Part shown: positions 9,787-17,983 of the stretch, piece by piece
Position numbering within the stretch: position 1 is the first letter of the stretch
How the letters are laid out: each line of letters begins with the position of its first letter
Assembly (NCBI RefSeq): GCF_034387475.1
Contig: NZ_JAXCIL010000002.1
Span: forward strand, 2,108,001-2,172,000
Source: Pseudomonas sp. Teo4
GTDB lineage: Bacteria > Pseudomonadota > Gammaproteobacteria > Pseudomonadales > Pseudomonadaceae
DNA length: 64,000 nucleotides
Direction of reading: 5' to 3'
Made by a program: the position numbers and the translations under genes
The notes under the pieces: model-generated
What the model was told of the DNA's origin: nothing
The model's input: only the letters and a program-made list of their open reading frames with translations
Database searches by the model: none

Positions 9787-10227
9787 ATGAAGAAGACATC
9801 GCTGACCCTGTTTGCCACCGCTTCGCTGCTCGCTGTCGGGGTGGCCCAGGCTGGGCCACCTGTTGAGGTGACCTTCAAGAATCTGGGTACGCAACCGGCT
9901 ACGCTGAAGCTGGTGACATCAAACGAGAGCACTACTTTCCAGATCGCCAACCCCAAACCTGACCAGACTGTTCAGCCAGGTTCGCAGACTCACATGCGCG
10001 TTCAGCGCGTTGTAAGCCCGGATATCAATGCAGCGATGGTGCGCTACACCATCGGAAGTAAAACTTGTGCCTTTGGCACAACGTACCAGATGCGAACACT
10101 AGCGGGTGGAATCAAGAAGCCAGAATGGACAAAGACTGCAACTCCAAGTGGCGGGGCAACTTGCCAAGCGACCATTATCAGTATGGCTGCTGATTATTCT
10201 TGGGTGGTTGAGTTCACCATGAAGTAG
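9787..10227 (+). CDS. Small Sec-secreted orphan protein
   Basis: 146 aa. Start ATG 9787 gives a textbook signal peptide (MKKTSLTLFATASLLAVGVA then QAG) and is preceded by a GAGAGAG ribosome site; longer forms from upstream starts would bury the signal. The mature protein (about 124 aa) is predicted to be beta-rich (VEVTFKNLGTQPATLKL) and has two Cys (about residues 99 and 126) that could form a disulphide. I do not recognise the family. It is the first gene of the co-directional block that encodes a four-gene export machine, so it could be a periplasmic partner or a substrate. That link is inference from position. Confidence 0.72.
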   Translation: MKKTSLTLFATASLLAVGVAQAGPPVEVTFKNLGTQPATLKLVTSNESTTFQIANPKPDQTVQPGSQTHMRVQRVVSPDINAAMVRYTIGSKTCAFGTTYQMRTLAGGIKKPEWTKTATPSGGATCQATIISMAADYSWVVEFTMK

Positions 10228-10323
10228 CACGCGTTAGCTTCATGGCCATGAGGGCACTTCGCTGTTGAGAGTGGCGAGGTGCCGCTCATTGGCGTTCTCA
10301 ATGGATTTGTTGAGGTTCAAGTA

Positions 10324-11126
10324 ATGGATTTGACTAAAAGTGGGTTGGTATCAAGCAGTGTGCCGAGTTCTGTCACTGGCGTGAGTCGTTTGTTGGATGG
10401 TTCAAGTAAGCCCGTTACTGATAGTGCCGATGTGACCGCCGGAGGGGGAAAGGAGTTGAGCTTTCTACTTTGGCGAAGCAGTTGGCTGCTGCCGCTGAAC
10501 GTGCGGCAGCCCGCGACAGTCAGCTCTCACGAAAAGAGCTTGCCACGTTGGCAGCCAGCATCCTGGAGAAGATAGGAGGATATAGCTACACGTTGGCTAA
10601 AGATTTCTATGACAATCAGATTCCTGACAGCGATGACCCTGAGCTGATTGAGCGTGCCAAAAAAGCAAACGCATTCGCGGCGGGGCAGGGTGATAATCCG
10701 TTCAAAGGGTTCAGTCGTGAACAGTTGAGTCTAATTATTTACGATGAGAGCGGAGCGTTCACTGTCAGCGAACGGCGTGCTGCATTGCATGAAAGAACGG
10801 AGCAGCACAATGCCTGGGCTAGAAATATTATCGACAAGATGAATGCTGAGTATCGGAGCACGGGGCGAATTGATCAGGGGTTACATGAGACTCTAAATTA
10901 CTACAACTCGCTGCCACCCGTAGAGGTGGCGCAATACGGTAACTACGAAGCTGGAATCATGATGCAGATGGGCCTGCAGGAAGTTGAAAGGCCCGATCTC
11001 AACACCTCTCTTATGGACCTGATCGCCAACAAATGGAAACCCTCGCCTGAAATCGATCCATCCCCTGAGGAACCACAGGCTACCCCTAAATCAACCAACA
11101 ACGGCGGGGAGGGCAAACTTGAATGA
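10324..11126 (+). CDS. Leaderless orphan protein, frameshifted as read
   Basis: Two open frames join into one protein if one G is restored in the run at 10444-10448. ATG 10324 opens MDLTKSGLVSSSVPSSVTGV and leads to about TAGGGK; the second frame then reads VELSTLAKQLAAAAERAAAR and continues to the TGA at 11126. The repaired product is about 267 aa, has no signal peptide or membrane helix, is acidic and helical, and ends in a Pro-rich tail. As read, only a TTG start at 10470 would give the 218-aa part. From memory this resembles a Pseudomonas-restricted hypothetical family (LARQL...RD...SR). Its stop overlaps the ATPase start (ATGA at 11123), tying it to the exporter. Confidence 0.6.
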
Positions 11127-11788
11127 GCCCAATTCTCGCACTGGATGGCGTTACGCGCATTCTGGGCGGGCAGCCCATCCTGCATGATGTCTCGCTGTCG
11201 ATCCCGCAATCGCAGACCTGTGCCATCGTCGGCCCTTCCGGCTCAGGCAAGAGCACCCTGCTCAACCTGATCGGCCTGCTTGATCAGCCCTGCCAAGGCC
11301 GTGTGTTGTTGGGCGGCTGCGACATGACCGCCGCGACCTCCGACCAGCGCGCAGCCATGCGCAATCACCTGCTCGGTTTCGTCTTCCAGGGCTTCAATCT
11401 GCTACCGCGCCTGACTGCGCTGGACAACGTCGCCTTGCCACTGTGCTACCGGGGTGTTCGGCAACCAGCGGCGCGCCGGGCAGCGCAGGTGCAATTGGAA
11501 GCGGTCGGCCTTGGGCGGCGGAGCCGGAGTCGTCCTGCAGACCTGTCCGGTGGCCAGCGCCAGCGGGTTGCCATTGCCCGTGCATTGGTGACAGAGCCAA
11601 GACTGCTACTGGCTGACGAACCGACAGGCAACCTGGATGGCGCTACGGCCAGGGAAGTATTGGACTTGCTGTTGGCGCTGAACCGGGATCGAGGCGTGAC
11701 ATTGGTCATGGTCACCCATGATGTCGCTATCGCACATCGCATGGAGCGATGCTTGAAGGTGCAGGATGGACGTGTGGCCAATGCCTGA
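11123..11788 (+). CDS. ABC exporter ATPase, LolD/MacB type
   Basis: 221 aa nucleotide-binding protein. Walker [10 protein letters not shown] (about residues 36-44), Q-loop VFQGFNLLPRLTA, signature [15 protein letters not shown] (about 136-150), Walker B LLLADEPTGNLD and a switch His (VTHD) are all intact. This is the family of LolD and of the ATPase half of MacB, which drive mechanotransmission rather than direct transport. It is encoded separately from its permease, whereas MacB proper fuses the two. The start overlaps the preceding stop by 4 bases and the end overlaps the permease start. Confidence 0.9.
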   Translation: MSPILALDGVTRILGGQPILHDVSLSIPQSQTCAIVGPSGSGKSTLLNLIGLLDQPCQGRVLLGGCDMTAATSDQRAAMRNHLLGFVFQGFNLLPRLTALDNVALPLCYRGVRQPAARRAAQVQLEAVGLGRRSRSRPADLSGGQRQRVAIARALVTEPRLLLADEPTGNLDGATAREVLDLLLALNRDRGVTLVMVTHDVAIAHRMERCLKVQDGRVANA

Positions 11789-12935
11789 GGGATATGGCCC
11801 TGACTGGCGGCAGCGCGTGGGTGAGTCGTTGGCCAGTCTGCGTTCGCTGGGGCGCCGCGCCTGGCTGGCGCTGCTGGGTATCGCGGTAGGCTGCGCCGCA
11901 GTGGTGGCTCTGCTCAATATTGGCCACAGTGCGGCGCAGCAGGCCCGGCAGCTGTTTCAGGATATGGGCAGCGACTTGATGGTCGTTGACCTCACACCTG
12001 CAGCCCATTTACCTGACTTTGCCGGTCCGCCAGCAGAAATTCGCTCGATAGCTCCGTTGATCATGACGGTCGCGACTGTGCCGCAGCGTGGGCAACGCCA
12101 TGAAGTACTGATCGCTGGCAGTACCGCACAACTGGTGCAGGTTCTCGACCTGAAAGCTTTCGAGGGTCGTCTGCTGTCGGGTTATGACGATTTCAGCCCT
12201 CACGTACTACTGGGCGCGACATTGGCCCGGACCCTGGATGCCAGGATAGGAGATCGGCTGGTGCTGGGCGTCTACCTGTTCAATGTGGTGGGGGTGCTCG
12301 CACCATTGGGTTACAACCCAATGCTACCGGTGCAGTTGGATGATGCCGTGCTCATGCCATTGCACGGTATGCAGCGCCTGTCGGTGTCACCCGAGGTCGG
12401 CACGCTGCTGGCGCTGGGGCGCGATTCTGCGGTCATGGCGCAGGCTGCCGATGTTCTGCGGAACTACCTGAGTGCTCGGCTGCCGGGGCATGAGGCTGAA
12501 GTGCGTGTGCCGCAGCAGTTGATCGAAAACATGGCCAGCCAGTCGCAGCTGTTCACCTGGCTGCTTGCCGGGTTCGCGACTATTGCGCTGTTGCTTGGGG
12601 GCGTCGGGGTGATGAATGTGATGGTGATGAATGTCACCGAGCGTCGCTGCGAGGTTGGTATTCGTCTGGCTATAGGGGCGCGAGGCCAGGACATCGCCTG
12701 GTTGTTCCTGCTTGAAGCCCTGCTGCTGGCCGGTGCGGGGGCGCTGCTGGGCGCGCTGGTCGGGCTTTTGGCTGCCTGGAGCTTTGCAATCATTTCGGGG
12801 TGGCGTTTCGTATTGGACTCCACATCGTTGCCTTTGGGTATTGGCAGTTCGTTGGTCGTTGGCGTGTTCTTCGGTCTGCAGCCGGCGCTGGCCGCTGCAC
12901 GTCTTCAGCCAGTAGTAGCGCTGCGTGATGACTAA
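11766..12935 (+). CDS. MacB/FtsX-like ABC exporter permease
   Basis: 389 aa. One N-terminal membrane helix (AWLALLGIAVGCAAVVALLN, about residues 37-56), a periplasmic core of about 200 residues, and three C-terminal helices (about 265-385) give the MacB/FtsX topology. The motif VTERRCEVGIRLAIGARGQD matches the family's coupling region. The start is ATG 11766 (AAGG about 10 bases upstream); ATG 11781 is an alternative. It overlaps the ATPase upstream and the outer-membrane gene downstream, so it should work with the separate ATPase as a split MacB. Confidence 0.88.
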   Translation: MDVWPMPEGYGPDWRQRVGESLASLRSLGRRAWLALLGIAVGCAAVVALLNIGHSAAQQARQLFQDMGSDLMVVDLTPAAHLPDFAGPPAEIRSIAPLIMTVATVPQRGQRHEVLIAGSTAQLVQVLDLKAFEGRLLSGYDDFSPHVLLGATLARTLDARIGDRLVLGVYLFNVVGVLAPLGYNPMLPVQLDDAVLMPLHGMQRLSVSPEVGTLLALGRDSAVMAQAADVLRNYLSARLPGHEAEVRVPQQLIENMASQSQLFTWLLAGFATIALLLGGVGVMNVMVMNVTERRCEVGIRLAIGARGQDIAWLFLLEALLLAGAGALLGALVGLLAAWSFAIISGWRFVLDSTSLPLGIGSSLVVGVFFGLQPALAAARLQPVVALRDD

Positions 12936-14391
12936 GTGGCTGGCCATCACCTGCGCAGTGCTGGTTCCCTTGCAGGGGCTGGCTCGTGACGCCTTGCAAC
13001 CGTCCCGGCCCACACAAGCCCAAGTGGTCAGTGCCAGAGCGTTCGCGGTTGAACAGGGGCAAGAGCTGGCGCTGGAGCTGGCGGACGCTATCGCCTTGGC
13101 TTTGCGTGACAACCGTGCCGTTCGCAGCGCCTATCTTGACCGTGTTGCACAGAAGTTCGAGTTGCGTGTGGCGCACGACCGCTTTGCCCCGCAGTTGGCA
13201 ATCAGGGCTCGGTACCTGGGCAATCGCAATCAAAACGACCGCTTTCGCGAAGCCGAACTGGCTCCCTCGGCAAGCCTGCTGACACCCTACGGCACCCGCT
13301 TGAGCCTCGACTGGGCCTATGGCCACAGGCGTGCCGACGAAGCAGGGCCACGTTACCGTGATGGTGCCAACCTGTTGGTGATTCAGCCCCTGCTGCGCGG
13401 CGCCGGGCGAGCGGTGGCCACTGCTCCATTGCGTCACGCAAGGCTGACCGAGCAGATCAACCGATTGGTACTCAAGGACAGTGTGGCGCAGGTCATCACC
13501 CACACCATCAGGCGCTATCGGGAACTGCTGCAGGCCCAGGAGCAACTGGGCATCGCTCGTGATGGCCTGGCCCGAGCGCGGAAACTGGTCGAGATCAATC
13601 AGGTGTTGATCGCTTCAGGACGCATGGCGGCGTTCGAGATCGTTCAGGCCGAAGCGGAAGTTGCAAATCAGGAACTGGCCTTGCAAGGCAGCCTCAATCA
13701 GTTGCACGGCAGCCGTCTTGCGCTGGCTCAATCCCTGGCAATAGAGCTGTCCACGCCCCTGCGTGCGACGGAAAAGCCTCTGGTACGACAGCTGCTGGTG
13801 GATGGCCGACAGGCTGTGGCCAAAGCCGAAGTATTGCAGCCAGCCTATCTGATGCAGTTGATTGCTGGCGAACAGGCGGTGATTGACTTGCAGGTGGCAC
13901 GCGATGAGCAGTGGTGGGATCTGTCGCTGGTGGGCGGTGCCGCGCAAGTGCGAGAACGCCCTGGCAACAACAGCGCGTGGGAACACTATGTGGGGCTGGA
14001 GCTGGAGATCCCCATTGGTGATCTGAGCCGTCGACAGGCAGAGGTACGAGCCCGTGTCGCTGTAGAGAACCATCAGGTACGCCTGGCCGAGTCCCATCAA
14101 CAACTTCAGCGCGATGTCGCCAATGCGGTGCGAGACATCGACGTACGTTGGCGCCAGCTGGAAATCGCCGAGCGTGCATTGTCGTTGTCACGTCGAAAAC
14201 TGCAGATCGAGCAGGAAAAACTGGCCGTGGGCCGTTCGAGCAACTTTCAGGTGCTCAGTTTTGAAAGTGATCTGCGCACCGCCCAGAGCCTGCATTTGGA
14301 CGCCACGATCACCTACCTCAATGCCCAGGCCGAGCTGGACCAGACCTTGGGAACCACACTGGATAGTTGGGGGGTAACGCTCAATGACTAG
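12928..14391 (+). CDS. TolC-family outer-membrane channel
   Basis: 487 aa from ATG 12928 (a GTG lies just upstream). A signal peptide (about 1-20, ending GLA-RD) is followed by a TolC/OEP architecture: two homologous halves of long coiled-coil helices (about 190-260 and 380-440) separated by beta-strand segments, with motifs such as LELADAIALALRDNRAVRSA. It would form the outer-membrane exit duct of a tripartite exporter. It overlaps the permease by 8 bases and the adaptor by 8 bases. Confidence 0.87.
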   Translation: MTKWLAITCAVLVPLQGLARDALQPSRPTQAQVVSARAFAVEQGQELALELADAIALALRDNRAVRSAYLDRVAQKFELRVAHDRFAPQLAIRARYLGNRNQNDRFREAELAPSASLLTPYGTRLSLDWAYGHRRADEAGPRYRDGANLLVIQPLLRGAGRAVATAPLRHARLTEQINRLVLKDSVAQVITHTIRRYRELLQAQEQLGIARDGLARARKLVEINQVLIASGRMAAFEIVQAEAEVANQELALQGSLNQLHGSRLALAQSLAIELSTPLRATEKPLVRQLLVDGRQAVAKAEVLQPAYLMQLIAGEQAVIDLQVARDEQWWDLSLVGGAAQVRERPGNNSAWEHYVGLELEIPIGDLSRRQAEVRARVAVENHQVRLAESHQQLQRDVANAVRDIDVRWRQLEIAERALSLSRRKLQIEQEKLAVGRSSNFQVLSFESDLRTAQSLHLDATITYLNAQAELDQTLGTTLDSWGVTLND

Positions 14392-15604
14392 ACGGCTGCT
14401 GTTGTGCGCGCTATTCGTGTCGTGTGTGGCGTCGTTAGCATTTTGGCTGCCTGGGTCTGAGCCGACAGCACAGCGCAACACCGCGCATTGGCTACGTGTG
14501 GAACCGCAGCCACTGGAAAGCCAGTTGGGCCTGGTCGGGCGGATTCAGGCCGGTCGTCAGTTTACCCTGGCAGCCCCTTTCGAGGGTTTGATTGCGGCTT
14601 TAACCGTTGAAGAAGGGCAACAGGTGGAGTCTGGTCAGACGCTGATGGTGCTTGATACCTCGGGCCTGGAGATTCGGTTGCGTCAGGCCGAAGCTGAAGT
14701 GCTCAAGGCTGGTGAAGTTTACCGCCAATTGCAGGGCTGGCAGAGCGGACCGGAAGTGGCGCGGGCCCGACGCTTGCTTGACAGCGCACGTGGCACATTG
14801 GCGGCAAGCCAGGCGGCGTTGGACGACACCCGGCGATTGTTCGAGCGCGGCATTGTCGCGCGCCTTGAGGTCGACAACCTTGTTCAGCAGGTGCGGGCTC
14901 AGCGGCAGAGCGTGGAGGATGCGCAGCAGGAATTGGCGTTGACCCGAGCGCGGGGTGAGGGGGATGCGCTGCGTATCGCGCAAATGGAATTGGCCAATGC
15001 CCAGGCGCTTTGGCAGGCGTTGGTCCAGTTGCGCGAACAGCGGGTACTCAAGGCGCCATTTGCAGCACTGGTGACGCGAGTGAGTGTCGGCGCTGGCAGG
15101 CAGCAACAGCGCTTGCAGGTGGGGCAGCAGGTCGCGCGGGGCTTGCCGCTTCTGACATTGATGGACCTGGAGCGGCTGCAAGTGCTGGCGAAGGTGGAGC
15201 AGGGTGACCTGGGCAGTCTCCAGGAAGGGATGCCGGTGCAGGTCATGGCTGCTGGGCGGCAGTTCGCTGGGCGTGTGCAGTGGATAGCGGCGCAGGCCAG
15301 GGAGGATGAAGGGCAGGGAAGCTGGTACGACCTGCTGGTTGCGTTCGACCTGCCGTCCGAACCCCTGGGCTTGGGGGTGCGCCTGGGCATGAGCGCGCAG
15401 CTGGCGATCATCGTCCATCGCAGCGAGCAAGGTATTGCGCTACCGCCTGAAGCGTTGCGCGTGGACGAAGCCGGGCAGGCTCATGTGATATTTCGCACGG
15501 CGGATGACCAGCCAGAGCGCACCGTGCCGGTCGAGGTCGTTGCAACCGTGGCACAAGGCGTCGAAGTATCGGGCTTGGAGGCAGGCTATGTGCGGATGCC
15601 TTGA
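14384..15604 (+). CDS. HlyD/MacA-like periplasmic adaptor
   Basis: 406 aa. N-terminal membrane anchor (LLCALFVSCVASLAFWLPG), a biotinyl-lipoyl-like half (GRQFTLAAPFEGLIAALTV, about residues 55-75), a helical hairpin (about 95-190), the second lipoyl half (VLKAPFAALVTRVSV) and beta-barrel domains follow the MacA/HlyD order. It bridges the permease and TolC-like channel in the periplasm. It is the last gene of the overlapping four-gene set; the next gene is convergent and a hairpin follows. Confidence 0.88.
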   Translation: MTRRLLLCALFVSCVASLAFWLPGSEPTAQRNTAHWLRVEPQPLESQLGLVGRIQAGRQFTLAAPFEGLIAALTVEEGQQVESGQTLMVLDTSGLEIRLRQAEAEVLKAGEVYRQLQGWQSGPEVARARRLLDSARGTLAASQAALDDTRRLFERGIVARLEVDNLVQQVRAQRQSVEDAQQELALTRARGEGDALRIAQMELANAQALWQALVQLREQRVLKAPFAALVTRVSVGAGRQQQRLQVGQQVARGLPLLTLMDLERLQVLAKVEQGDLGSLQEGMPVQVMAAGRQFAGRVQWIAAQAREDEGQGSWYDLLVAFDLPSEPLGLGVRLGMSAQLAIIVHRSEQGIALPPEALRVDEAGQAHVIFRTADDQPERTVPVEVVATVAQGVEVSGLEAGYVRMP

Positions 15605-15619
15605 GCAGGCTGCTGTACC

Positions 15620-15653
15620 CGGCCCAATCGCCGGCATGTCAGCGATTGGGCCG
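15620..15653. terminator. Hairpin between exporter operon and yaaA
   Basis: CGGCCCAATCGC (15620-15631) pairs with GCGATTGGGCCG after a 10-base loop. It lies between two convergent genes. It lacks a U run and its arms resemble the outer part of a REP element, so it is either a weak bidirectional terminator or a REP remnant. Confidence 0.55.
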
Positions 15654-15659
15654 ATAGCG

Positions 15660-16439
15660 TCAATCAGCCGGGTGATCGCGCAAGAACACCAGATGATCCG
15701 CCTTCGACTGCTCGGCACTGTAGTAGTACCCCTGCACGTCGAACTGCTTGAGTTGCTCCGGATCGTTGACCTGCTCCTGGATCACGAAGCGGCTCATCAT
15801 GCCGCGGGCTTTCTTGGCGTAGAAACTGATGATCTTGTACTGGCCGTTCTTCAGGTCCTTGAAGTCGACGTTGATCACCCGTGCCTTGAGCGCCGAGCGC
15901 TTCACCGCGCTGAAGTACTCGTTGCTGGCAAGGTTCAGCAGCAGGTCGTCACCTTGTTCGGCCAGCGCCTGGTTCAGCCACTCGCTGATGCGTGTGCCCC
16001 AGAAGGCGTACAGGTCTTTGCCGCGGGCATTGGCCAGCTTGGTGCCCATTTCCAGGCGGTAGGGCTGCATGAGGTCCAAGGGACGCAGCAGGCCGTACAG
16101 GCCAGAGAGCATGCGCAGGTGGTTCTGGGCGTAGCTGAAGTCGTCTTCACCGAGGGTTTCGGCATCCAGGCCGGTGTAGACGTCGCCTTTGAAGGCCAGC
16201 AGGGCCTGTTTGGCGTTGGCCGGGGTGAACTCCGGGGTCCAGCTGCCGAAACGGGCGGCGTTGAGGCCGGCGAGCTTGTCGGACAGGTGCATCAGTTCGC
16301 TGATCTGGGCTGGCGACAGCTCGCGCAGTTGCTGGATCAGTTCCTGGGAGTCGTCCAGGTACTGGGGCAGGGTGAAACGCTCGGTTACCGGCGGGGTTTC
16401 ATAGTCGAGGGTCTTGGCGGGGGAAATCACCGTCAGCAT
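15660..16439 (-). CDS. yaaA: YaaA family protein (peroxide-stress / DNA-binding)
   Basis: 259 aa from ATG 16439 ([17 protein letters not shown]), the conserved family start; a longer in-frame form to 16517 is unlikely. YaaA/DUF328 proteins limit peroxide damage by lowering free iron in E. coli and have a helix-hairpin-helix-like DNA-binding fold. Conserved segments include [20 protein letters not shown] and [19 protein letters not shown]. It is convergent with the exporter operon and divergent from the deacetylase-like gene. Confidence 0.9.
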   Translation of the reverse strand: MLTVISPAKTLDYETPPVTERFTLPQYLDDSQELIQQLRELSPAQISELMHLSDKLAGLNAARFGSWTPEFTPANAKQALLAFKGDVYTGLDAETLGEDDFSYAQNHLRMLSGLYGLLRPLDLMQPYRLEMGTKLANARGKDLYAFWGTRISEWLNQALAEQGDDLLLNLASNEYFSAVKRSALKARVINVDFKDLKNGQYKIISFYAKKARGMMSRFVIQEQVNDPEQLKQFDVQGYYYSAEQSKADHLVFLRDHPAD

Positions 16440-16575
16440 CGGTTCGGCTCCTGGAATCGTTGCCGCGAATTCTACGGATAGATGGGGGTAAGTCCAAACT
16501 ATGGCGACGATAGTCACAGACCATCGCCGAATCAGGCGCTATAGTGCGCGTTTCGCCGCTGCGGAGAGTCCGATC

Positions 16576-17712
16576 GTGCGCATTGCTGGTGCCGTCCTGG
16601 CCCTGCTGTTGAGCCTGTCTGCCCAGGCTGCCCCCATCCCAGCGGCCAGCCTGGACCGCAGCTTGTGGCCAGAAGAATTGAAAAGCCCGGCGCTGTTCGA
16701 TGTCGCGTCGCGCGCTGAAATTCTCTCGTTCGCCCAGGTGCTGCACGAAAGCGAGCTGCTGGACGATGCGGCACTGGCCAAGCGTTTGGGTTTGCGGCAG
16801 ATCAACCTGCAGAAAATCCGCGCGGTGCGGGCACGCATGTGGCAGCAACTATTCCAGGGTTACCAGCAAGCGCAGCGCAGTTGCGAACAGGATGCCTCGT
16901 TCTGCTATCCGGTTGAGTCAATGGCTGATTTGCGTACGCAAGCGGCGACATTCGCAGCCGATGTCGGCACGTTCTATACCGGTTGGGTTGAGCCCAGCCA
17001 CCAGTTCCATGTGCTGTATCTGGATGAGCAATTGCGCAAGGCGGCTCTGTTACCGCAGACCAGCAGCGAGGTCGAGCGGCTGTCCAGCCGTGAACGCAAT
17101 GGCGATGAGCTGAACGACCGCATGTTCCTGTTGACCTTCGTGGGCGGCCCAGGCCCGGAGGGTGGCAGCACCGATGCATTGAGCCGATACCTGCGCAAGC
17201 AGAAGATGCAGGGCACTTTCTTCGTATTGGGCAACCGGCTGCAGCAGCGGCGCGACAGCGGCAAGGCCAATGCGCTGGGCCAGCTTTACCGGGGGCAATG
17301 CGTAGGTATCCAGGGCTGGGAGTACCGTTCCCATGCCCAGTGGCAGGGCTGGCAGGATTCGCTCAAGCGCAGCCAGGCCCGGGTGCAGGCCGACCTGCCG
17401 GAACAGTATGTGCCGCTGTTTCGCCCGCCATACGGGCAGCGTCGGGCCGATGGCGAGGCATTCATGGCCAGCCAGCAGCTGCGGGTTTCGTTATGGGATA
17501 TCGATGCTCAGGACGCCACCGCCCTCACTGCCGAGGCCTCGGCGCAGCGCGTTTTGACCCTGATGTTGCTGTGGCGCAAGGGCGTGATCCAGCTGCATGA
17601 CAGCCTGCCCAAGGCGCAGCCGGTGGTGGAGTGGTTGTTGCACAACACGGCGCAAAGCGGGATCGGTTGGGAGGACTGCCGCGATTACGGCTATCGAGAA
17701 ACAGGGGTATGA
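16576..17712 (+). CDS. Secreted polysaccharide-deacetylase-like protein with altered motif 1
   Basis: 378 aa from GTG 16576, chosen because GCGGAGAG lies just upstream and a signal peptide follows directly (VRIAGAVLALLLSLSAQA). A unique N-terminal half (about 20-180) precedes a NodB-like domain (about 183-375). Family motifs RPPYG (about 277-281), WDID and the closing LHDS are present, and TFFVLG is intact. The first motif, normally TFDDGP with the catalytic base and a metal-binding Asp, reads TFVGGP here (Val189, Gly190). The enzyme is therefore probably inactive or uses a different chemistry. Confidence 0.82.
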   Translation: MRIAGAVLALLLSLSAQAAPIPAASLDRSLWPEELKSPALFDVASRAEILSFAQVLHESELLDDAALAKRLGLRQINLQKIRAVRARMWQQLFQGYQQAQRSCEQDASFCYPVESMADLRTQAATFAADVGTFYTGWVEPSHQFHVLYLDEQLRKAALLPQTSSEVERLSSRERNGDELNDRMFLLTFVGGPGPEGGSTDALSRYLRKQKMQGTFFVLGNRLQQRRDSGKANALGQLYRGQCVGIQGWEYRSHAQWQGWQDSLKRSQARVQADLPEQYVPLFRPPYGQRRADGEAFMASQQLRVSLWDIDAQDATALTAEASAQRVLTLMLLWRKGVIQLHDSLPKAQPVVEWLLHNTAQSGIGWEDCRDYGYRETGV

Positions 17713-17983
17713 CTTCTGACTGTAGCCCCGACGCGCCTGGTCGCCAACCCCTGTTCGTCATTCGGAAAAATAAACTTCACCGACACGTAAAAATACTTTT
17801 TTTAGTCATGGTTTTTGCGGTATGAAGAAACCAGACAGCCGATTCCTGCAGCACAGGTGGCGTCATCCAGGCCCTCCTTGCAGGTATGCTTCCCGCCCGT
17901 AACAACGCGGATACGGGAAGACCGGCGGTCACTCTGCGGCGCACAAGAGCGCGCCGTGTGGCTTCGACATAAGGTGACCGAGT

